DNA from: Acetobacterium woodii
GTDB taxonomy: Bacteria > Bacillota > Clostridia > Eubacteriales > Eubacteriaceae
Assembly (NCBI GenBank): GCA_016213825.1
Contig: JACQZP010000030.1
Location: forward strand, 62,001-126,000
Direction: 5' to 3'
DNA length: 64,000 bases
In this document: positions 7,708-16,500 of the stretch, one piece after another
How the letters are laid out: each line of letters begins with the position of its first letter
Position numbering within the stretch: the stretch's first letter is position 1
Program-made: the position numbers and the translations under genes
Notes under the pieces: model-generated
Told to the model about the DNA's origin: nothing
Databases searched by the model: none
The model's input: the letters and a program-made list of their open reading frames with translations, nothing else

Positions 7708-8835
7708 ATGAAAAATAATGCAGACGTAATTATTATCGGCAGTGGCGTCATTGGAAATGCTGCAGCATATTATCTTGCTAAAAAAGGCTGTTCTGTTATT
7801 GTCCTGGAAAAAAGCGAGAGTATCGGAGATGGCGGCTCATCACGAAACGGTGGCGGTGTCAGACAGTCCGGCCGGGATAAACGCGAACTCCCCCTGGCAA
7901 TGTACGGCATTAAAAACATCTGGCCGACCTTGTCCGAAGAATTGGAAATGGATGTGGAGTATTATCAGGAAGGCAATTTACGTTTAGGAAAAACGGATGC
8001 CCACCTCAATGTACTGACTGGTCTGACCAAAAATGCCGTTGATTGTGGCTTAGACGTAAAAATGATTACTGGGGATGAAGCGCGCGCGATCTGCCCCTAC
8101 CTTTCCGAAGAGGTAACCGGTGCCAGTTGGTGTCCCACCGATGGCCATGCCAATCCCCTATTAACGACCTTGGCCTATTATCGCAAGGCCCGTCAATTGG
8201 GGGTCCAATTCATTACCGGTGAGGGCGTGGTTGAAATCCGCAAGATCCGTGGGAAAGCAAAACAGGTCGTCACCGAAAATGGTGTTTATGAAGGCGAAAC
8301 CATTATCCTCGCCGCTGGCTATGAAAGCCGGGAATTGGCCTCACAACTGGGAATTGATATTCCAATGACCCAGGCACTGCTGGAAGTACTGGTGACCGAA
8401 GCCCAGCCACCGATGTTTTATCAGATGCTGGGAACTGCCGCCGCTGATTTTTACGGACACCAGAGTACCCATGGCTCGTTTGTATTTGGTGGCTCATCAG
8501 GGTTTGAAGGCGTGAATAAAGACAATGGTACCCCTACGACTTCAAGTATTACGGCACCTTGTATTTGTCGCGGGATTATGAAATATTTCCCGATTCTGGA
8601 GGATGCCAAGATTGTCAGAACCTGGGCCGGTTGGATGGATGTCTGTGCCGACATGGTACCGGTGATCAGTCCGGTAGAAGAGGTACCGGGACTCATTCTG
8701 GCAGCGGCCTTCTCGGGTCACGGCTTTGGGATTTCACCAACGGTCGGGATGCTTTTGGCAGAAATGGCCACCGAAGGAAAAACAACCCTGGATCTGAGTG
8801 CCTTCCGATATGACCGATTTAAAGCGAAGATTTAA
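7708..8835 (+). CDS. FAD-dependent amino acid/amine oxidoreductase (DAO family, HcnC/SoxB-like)
   Basis: 375-residue flavoprotein of the D-amino-acid oxidase family, the expected substrate-oxidising beta subunit. The FAD motif VIIIGSGVIGNAAAYYLAKKG is at residues 8-28, and SSRNGGGVRQSGR and the C-terminal SGHGFGISPTVG are characteristic. It should oxidise a C-N bond of a secondary or primary amino acid and pass the electrons through the three partner subunits rather than to O2, in line with an anaerobe. Candidate substrates from related complexes are sarcosine, proline, hydroxyproline, opines or glycine; the sequence does not decide. It overlaps none of its neighbours and is followed 10 nt later by ridA. 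Confidence 0.85.
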   Translation: MKNNADVIIIGSGVIGNAAAYYLAKKGCSVIVLEKSESIGDGGSSRNGGGVRQSGRDKRELPLAMYGIKNIWPTLSEELEMDVEYYQEGNLRLGKTDAHLNVLTGLTKNAVDCGLDVKMITGDEARAICPYLSEEVTGASWCPTDGHANPLLTTLAYYRKARQLGVQFITGEGVVEIRKIRGKAKQVVTENGVYEGETIILAAGYESRELASQLGIDIPMTQALLEVLVTEAQPPMFYQMLGTAAADFYGHQSTHGSFVFGGSSGFEGVNKDNGTPTTSSITAPCICRGIMKYFPILEDAKIVRTWAGWMDVCADMVPVISPVEEVPGLILAAAFSGHGFGISPTVGMLLAEMATEGKTTLDLSAFRYDRFKAKI

Positions 8836-8845
8836 GGAGAAACAA

Positions 8846-9256
8846 ATGGATTTATTACGAACAAATTATTCATCCGGTGCACCGTTGGAAGAAAAAGCGG
8901 GCTATTCCCGGATGGTTAAAGTCGGACCGTTTATTTATCTTGGGGGGACCACCTCAGTTTTGCCGGATGGCTCCGTTTATGGCGAAGATGATCCCTATGC
9001 CCAAACAAAGTACGTGCTGGAAAAACATGTCGATTTGCTTGAAAAAGCTGGAGCCAAAAAAGAAGACGTCATCCGAATAAAAATCTACACGACAGATATG
9101 AAATATGGGCCAGAGATTGCCAAAGCCTATACTGAGATTTTCAAACCGGTAAAACCGCTGTTTACCATGGTGGGAACAACGATGCTCAATCGTCCCACCC
9201 AATTGGTAGAAATTGAAACAGACGCAGTGATCGGAACGACTTTAGTAGCAGATTAA
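8846..9256 (+). CDS. RidA family imine/enamine deaminase
   Basis: 136-residue member of the RidA/YjgF family. The family's hallmark strands are visible (YSRMVKVGPFIYLGGTTS; VIRIKIYTTDM; RPTQLVEIETDAVI). RidA-type proteins hydrolyse reactive imines and enamines released by PLP and flavin enzymes. Its place at the end of the amine dehydrogenase operon argues that the dehydrogenase product is an imine needing hydrolysis. The start is the ATG at 8846 behind AAGGAG; a longer frame reaching to 8798 overlaps the previous gene. The usual catalytic Arg in the C-terminal part is present in NRPTQLVEIE. Confidence 0.87.
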   Translation: MDLLRTNYSSGAPLEEKAGYSRMVKVGPFIYLGGTTSVLPDGSVYGEDDPYAQTKYVLEKHVDLLEKAGAKKEDVIRIKIYTTDMKYGPEIAKAYTEIFKPVKPLFTMVGTTMLNRPTQLVEIETDAVIGTTLVAD

Positions 9257-9376
9257 GAAATTAGAAGGGACTGATAAAAGTAATAAACGCTGAAAAACAG
9301 CTATTATTATAGAATATTCATATGTTATAATACACCTATGCTGAAACATCCAGAAATAAGTGTATGGAGAAAACGA

Positions 9377-10219
9377 ATGAACTCAAATCAAAACAAACAA
9401 ATTGTCAGTCCCAAACAACCTTATTTTGTGATGGCAACCTCCCGTTATTATAAGGCAGTGGTAATGAACTATGGCATTTCTCATTTTTACTGTTTTAACA
9501 ATGATGTGATTGGAAATTCTGTGATTGCGGTTCCTGACGGATGTATCGATATGCTCTTCTGTTGTGATGATAAAAAACCATATGCAAGTGTATGTGGAAC
9601 GGTTTTGCACCCGAAAATTGTCAAAAATGAACGCAATTATTATTTTGGAATCCGATTTTTACCAGGTCTGTCCTTAAATCTAAAAAATGCAGCAATGTCA
9701 GATTTCATCGAAAATGAAATTCCGTTTCTGGAAGTGATCCAAGATCAAGAGCTGTTTGATAAAATTACGAGTAGCAGAGATTTTAACTATCAGATTCAGG
9801 AATTCATGAAGATGTATATGCAATTCTACCAGAAAGCCCAAACAACCGATAAGTTTCTTGATTTAAAAAACTTTATGCTAAAAAGAATAAATGAAACGGC
9901 TGGACAGATTAAAATAAGTGAATTGGCCGAACAGGCTGGTTATACGGTTCGATATATTAATAAAATATTTTCAGAAGAATTTGGGTTACCGCCAAAAATA
10001 TTTTGCAAACTCATGCGTTTTCAACATTTGCTGAGTAATTTAAATGAGTTTGACAAAAACAGCTTTGATGCCAATCTGGCACAGCTTTCCATTGAATTGG
10101 GTTATTATGATCAATCTCACATGATTAGAGATTTTTATGAATTGACGAATACAACCCCCGGCAAATATATTTATTCTTTAAAAGAAAAAGAGTACAACAA
10201 ACGATTAATTGTTATATAG
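9377..10219 (+). CDS. AraC family transcriptional regulator
   Basis: 280-residue regulator. The N-terminal sensor (about residues 15-135) contains VPDGCIDMLF and GIRFLPG, as in AraC proteins with a DUF6597-like domain; the C-terminal DNA-binding domain (about 180-275) has two helix-turn-helix motifs (KISELAEQAGYTVRYINKIF and LAQLSIELGYYDQSHMIRDF). It lies in the same direction just after the amine-oxidation operon and is its most likely regulator. I start it at the ATG at 9377 (GGAG 7 nt upstream); an ATG at 9338 is also in frame. A TATAAT at 9324-9329 may be its -10 box. Confidence 0.82.
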   Translation: MNSNQNKQIVSPKQPYFVMATSRYYKAVVMNYGISHFYCFNNDVIGNSVIAVPDGCIDMLFCCDDKKPYASVCGTVLHPKIVKNERNYYFGIRFLPGLSLNLKNAAMSDFIENEIPFLEVIQDQELFDKITSSRDFNYQIQEFMKMYMQFYQKAQTTDKFLDLKNFMLKRINETAGQIKISELAEQAGYTVRYINKIFSEEFGLPPKIFCKLMRFQHLLSNLNEFDKNSFDANLAQLSIELGYYDQSHMIRDFYELTNTTPGKYIYSLKEKEYNKRLIVI

Positions 10220-10239
10220 ACCTGTAGATAAAGAAAAAA

Positions 10240-10283
10240 TGCTCGAAGCTCCTTAGTTATAGGGGGGCTTCGAGCAATTTTTT
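10240..10283 (+). terminator. Terminator after AraC regulator
   Basis: Stem TGCTCGAAGC / GCTTCGAGCA, followed by ATTTTTTT. A clear rho-independent terminator. Confidence 0.85.
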
Positions 10284-10423
10284 TGATCTGCTCGTGACAC
10301 AATCTCATTGTCAAATGCGATTTATTCAAGACAAATTTATTGAAAGCGCATTCATGATTTGATTAAAGTAATGTATTCTTCTGCCGATTAAATAAAAAAT
10401 ATAGTTTTTGGTCATTATCTGGA

Positions 10424-10453
10424 TTGGTTGCAGCATTTAATAAAGGGTATAAA
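10424..10453 (+). promoter_or_regulatory. Possible promoter of giant surface protein
   Basis: TTGGTT at 10424-10429, 18-bp spacer, TATAAA at 10448-10453, about 120 nt before the start codon. A weak match, listed because it is the best in the region. Confidence 0.3.
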
Positions 10454-10572
10454 AATTTTGTTAACCATTGATTGCACAATGTCGCGTAGTCTTGACTCGA
10501 TCGTGTCATAAAAAATGTTTTATTTGTCAATTTATACCAATCATCAAATCAGAAAAAGAGGAGAAAAGAAAG

Positions 10573-13500
10573 ATGAGATTTTTAAAAAACCTGGCACTAT
10601 TTCTTTCATTGATCTTGGTATTAAATACCATATTACCCCAAGCATTGGTTTTTGCCCAAGAGACAAATATTTCTGAAAATGTCACAACCGCAGTAGCTAC
10701 TGTCAGTGTGGCGGTGGTCAGCGGTGGCAATGGGACAGTAGCCGGCGGAGGAAACTATACATCCGGCACAATAGCAACGATCACAGCCACCCCTAACACC
10801 GGTTATTTGTTTAGCAAATGGACTGATGCAAACGGCAATACGGTTAGCACTGAGGCAAGCTATCTTTTCACAGTGTCTAATAATGTTACTTATCAGGCAA
10901 ATTTCGTCAAATCGGTACAGGTAACCAATAGAATGAACCCGATCTTTGGAAGTATGGAAATCAGCGGCGAAAATGGTCAAACCGGTAGTGGCGCCTACCC
11001 GATGGGCTCAACGATTACCGTGACGGTTACGCCAGCCCCGGGTTTTACGGTAGCATATATAGAGGCTGGGTTTAATAACGGGACATATTATCAGTATGCT
11101 TACAATACATCAACCGCAACCTTTGTTGTAAAAGATGATGTCGATTTGTTGGTTTCAGTTAATGATATCCCGTATCAGATCACGGTGGAAAGTTCCAACA
11201 CTGCATTGGGAACGGTGGCGAATACGTCAGGAACGTATTTTTATGGACAAAATGTTAGTTTAAGTGCTTATCCGGCCCCGGGTTATACCTGCCTCAGCTA
11301 TAGTTTTACATCGGGAAATGATTCGATTTGGTATCAATATTCAGGACCGATCAGCGTACCCGTGACACAGTCGGGAACATACCAATTGTTTTTTCAGCCG
11401 CAAACCTATACGCTGACGGTCACCAGCGACGGCAATGGCAACGTCACCGGTGGCGGCGCATTTGAATATGGCTCGACGCATGTCATCACAGCCACGCCCA
11501 ATCCCGGTTATCAGTTCAGTAAGTGGACTGATGCCAACGGCAATACCGTGAGCACCGCAGCAAACTATCAAGTGACGGTTAGTGGTAATGCGAACTACAC
11601 TGCGAACTTTTCGATGACGGCGGCAAATATACAAGTCTCCGGGAGTCCAACAGCAGGTGGGACCGTGACCGGGAATGGCCTTTACAATCTGGGTTCGGCG
11701 GTCACACTGACGGCCACTCCGGCAACGGGTTATCAATTTAAACAGTGGATCAATGCGGCCACTCAGGCCGTAGTCAGCAACAGCAGCAGTTATACATTTA
11801 CCGCCAGTACATCAACAGCCGGTCAGTATACGGCGATCTTTACCCCGCAGACCTATACCATTTCGACAGCAACTAACCCGACGCAAGGGGGAACTGCTCT
11901 GGTCACTTCAGCCGCGACTGTGGCTTATGGCGATACGGCAACGGTTTTGGCTACACCAGGAGCTGGCTATACCTTTGCAAAATGGGTGGATAGCGACACC
12001 GGCCAAACGGTCAGCACCATGGCATCTTATTCCTTTAATCCGGTTAAAAACACCCGTTTGATTGCAAACTTTACCCAAAGTAAATACACGTTGAGTTTAG
12101 CGGCAAATCCATCCGCTGGCGGAACGGTCAGCAGCAACACGACGAACAATCTGATTTACGGTCAGACAGTAGCCATTCAGGCCACTCCAGCAGATGGCTA
12201 TGTTTTTAATGGCTGGGTCGATTCTTCCGGCAACAGCATTTCAACCAATGCCAGTTATAATCTTGCCATCACCGGGAACATGTCACTCACTGCCAATTTC
12301 TCGGCGATTGAGTATCCGGTCGCAGTAACGGTCTCACCCGATGGCGGCGGCACTGCCACGGGCGGCGGATCTTTTGTTAATGGTGCCCAAGTCACCTTAT
12401 CAGCCACACCCGGAGCAAATTATAATTTTGTCAAATGGACACAGGCCGGATCAAATTTGGCAGTGAGTACCAATCCCCAATATACCTTTACGGCCAGCGC
12501 AGCAACCCAGGGAAATTACACCGCGGTCTTTGCTTTAAAGACATTTTCGGTGAACTTCAAACTGGATGCTCAGGCAGCCATAGCAAACCAGGTGACCATT
12601 ACGCCATCAAGCGGTATTTTTAACTATGGGTCGGTTGTGCCTGTTAATGCCGTAATCCCGATTGCTAATCCGGCCATTCATTTTCTGGGGTGGTATGAAA
12701 ACGGACGATTAGTCAGCAAAACCCAGGCATTTAACTATACGGTGACTCAAAATGCCAATCTTTCAGCGGTTTTTGTTACCGATTACGGTGCCATCATCTA
12801 TTATGGCGATCCCACTGCTGCTCAAAAGTCAAAGGTTGTCATTGCACCGATGAATACGACAAAAACGATTAGCGCAGCAACATCGTCGCTTTATGATTTT
12901 GCTTATTGGACAGATACAGCCGGTAACCAATATCCCCAAACAACCCTCGATGTCACGGTTGGACCAGATTGGGTTGAGAGTTATGTGGCCCATTATACCC
13001 CTAAAACATTTACGGTTGCAGTCGCTGGTCAAACTCCGGGCGGAACCGCAACCACCTCGTTGAATTCGATTCAATATGGTCAGGAGGTAACGGTGACAGC
13101 TACCCCCGACACGGGATATGCATTTTTAAACTGGACGGATTCTGCAACCGGGGCAGTCTTAAGTACCGATGCCAGTTGGACCTTTCAACCCTCTCAAAAC
13201 ACATCGCTGCAGGCTAATTTCAATCAAATCGTTTATACCGTGGGTTTAAACGCTGATCCGGACGGCGGGGGAACGGTAGCCTGGGGTGATTATCCAAACG
13301 CAGGGCCTTACTATGGAACCGTTATCACTGCTATCGCTACGCCAGAACAGAATTATGTGTTTGATGGCTGGATTAATGCCCAGGGTGTCTGCGTTTCTAC
13401 CAACAGCTCATATGATTATACGGTCATCGGAAATGACACCTTAACGGGACAGTTTCACGTCAGTCAGAACACCATTACGGCGATCGCCGAACCCGCTAAT

Positions 13501-16500
13501 ATGGGGACGGTTACTGGCGGGGGCACGTTTGCGTATAAAACTCAGCAGACCTTATCAGCGATCCCCAATACCGGTTTTGAGTTTGTGAATTGGACAAACA
13601 ACTTGGATGATACCGTCGTAACGACGCCTGAAATGGTGGTGAATGTATCGGAAGATATCACGTATACGGCAAACTTTGATGTGCTGAAATGCCCGGTCAC
13701 GTTAAATGTTATCGATCCCGCCCGTTCCACTTATGGTACGGTGGAAATGGATGTCTATCAGAATGGGGTACTGGCACCAAGTGGTACCATCCCCAATTAT
13801 GGGGATAAGGTGGTGCTGACAGCAACCACCAATCCCGCCATGACGAATGTGATTTTCAAAGACTACCTCGATGGCACCGGAGCGCTGCTTTCCTACAATT
13901 CGGTTTATACCATCGAAGCCATGACTCAACCGATGGAAATTCAGTATGATTTTGTTCAGAAATATACTGTGACGGTCCCTGTTTCGGCCAAGTGGACCGA
14001 TAATTATCAGCGGAACCTGCTGCCCGGGGTTGTTCCCCAGGTCACTCAATTTCCCAATCAGCAGGTAAGTGGGAATTTTAAGGATGCCATTACTCTTAAC
14101 TATGGAACAGTAGATGCCAATCTTGTTTTTGATGGCTGGTATACCGATGAGGAAACACCGGTTTTAGTCAGCAGTGAACCGTCCTTCAGCTATCAGCTGC
14201 TGGACAGCACCCCGCTGGTGGCCAAGCTGCATTTAAAGGACATTGGAATCATGGTAGAAAATGCCTATGTTCCGAATCAAGCCATTTCTGGAGTGGACTT
14301 AAACGGCGGTGAGGTATCCGGCAGCGGTTATCGAAATGTCGGGGAATCTTTTAATATCAGCAGCACGGTGGATGATAATTACAGTTTTGAAAATTGGACT
14401 CAGGGTGGTACCACCTTGAGTAAAAAGGCCAGCTTTGACTATCCGGTAGCCGGACAACCAGGCGTTGATGCAACCCCGATTCAGGCCAACTATTCACCGA
14501 ATGCCTACTACCTGACCTTGAATGCCAATCCAAAAGGCAGTGGGCAGGCAGCTCCATCGGGATATTATCCCTATGGAACCCTGGTGACCATCTCCCAGGG
14601 AAATCAGGCTGGGTATGTGTTTTCCCATTTTGAAGACGGTAACGGCAACACCTTGACGAGTACGACTCCAAACAGTAAAGCTGGCACACTAACTCTTTAT
14701 ATGACTGGTGATACAACCGTGGTGGCGGTTTATAAAGAAAGTGCCGGCAGTGAGGCCAAAAAGATCGTCGAAATCATCGCCGCTGCTGCTACGGCCGCCG
14801 CCATTGCCGCCGGTATTGCTGCGGCCATCTATTTTGGCGGCGATGAGCTGTTGGCTGATGCCGCATTGGACACCGCCGAGGTAGCTTTAGAGGATTTGGA
14901 CGAATTGGCTGGCGGTGTCGTTGATCATAATCCGCCGGATCCGGACCCGGATCCTGACAATCCCGATGATCAAACGGATATCCTGATTACCGCCACCGCT
15001 TCGCCGGCAGATGCCGGAACGGCAATTGGCGGCGAAACGTATCGGGTCGGTGAAATGGCCGTCTTAAAAGCCACCGCTAATCCGGGCTGGGTTTTTGATA
15101 ACTGGACCAGTGAGGGTGCCGTGGTGATTGATGATCCGGAGGCAAAGAGCATTTCATTTCTGGTTGATGAAGCCGATGACGGTTCCGTTTTAACCGCTCA
15201 CTTCAATCAGGAATTTACGATTACTACCAGCGCTACCCCGGAAATTGGGGGAACAATCACACCCACCGAAAAAGTTGTTAGTGGGGAAAGTGCTATCGTG
15301 ACGGCCACTCCTAATGAAGGTTATCTCTTTGACGGCTGGTATGAAAATGGGGTTCAGGTTTCCACGGAAGAAACCTATACCCTTGAAGCGGTGGCCGCTG
15401 ATCATAATCTCACCGCCCAATTTGAAGCGGGATTTGACGTAACCCTGACTGCTGATCCGGTGGCGATGGATACCCTGGTGACCTTTACCGGAGATGGCTT
15501 ATCCAAAACCGGAGAGCATACCATTACGGCGACCTTATTAGATACCGAAGCTGAAAATTATGTCTTTAATGGCTGGTATGTCAATCTGACCGACCCGGCA
15601 CCGGTATCAACCGAAGAAAGCTACACCTTCAATCTAACAGCAGACACCAGTTACATCGCCAGTTATAGTGAACAATTTACCATAAGCACCAGTGCCACCC
15701 CTGAAGCAGGCGGAACGGTCACCCCGACTCAGCAGGTCACGATCGGCAATGACGCCACCGTCACAGCAACGCCAAATGAAGGCTATATTTTTGACGGCTG
15801 GTACGAAAATGGCGTTCAGGTTTCTACTGAGGAATCCTATACCCTTGAAGCGGTGGCAGCTGATCACAATCTCACCGCCCAATTTGAAGCGGGCTTCAAT
15901 GTAAGCCTCACCGCTGATCCTGCGACAATGGCTACCCTGGTGACCTTAACCGGAGATGGCTTATCCAAAACAGGAGAGCATACCATTACGGCGACCTTAT
16001 TAGATACTGAAGCCGAAAATTATGTCTTTAATGGCTGGTATGTCAACCTGACCGACCCGGCACCGGTGTCAACCGAAGAAAACTACACCTTCGATTTAAC
16101 CGCAGACACCAGTTACATTGCCAGTTATAGTGAGCAATTTACCATAAGCACCAGTGCTACCCCGGAAGCAGGCGGAACGGTTACCCCGACTCAGCAGGTC
16201 ACGATCGGCAATGACGCCACCGTCACAGCAACGCCAAATGAAGGCTATGTTTTTAATGGCTGGTATGAAGGTGAAGCCCAGGTTTCCGAAGACGAATCCT
16301 ATACGCTGACAGCGGTGGCGGCTGATCACAGTCTGACTGCTCAGTTTGAGTTAGGTGCCAATGTAACCCTGACGGCTGATCCGAGTACAATGGGCACCCT
16401 GGTGACCTTTACCGGAGCGGGCTTATCCCAAACCGGGGAACATACCATCACCGCGACTCTGGATGATGCAAATACTGATAATTATATCTTTAAAGGCTGG

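Larger units (their letters stand above)
10220..10572. other. Intergenic region between AraC gene and giant surface protein
   Basis: About 350 bp without a gene. It holds the terminator at 10240-10283 and a possible promoter for the surface protein at 10424-10453. The rest is AT-rich and I see no further structure. Confidence 0.6.
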
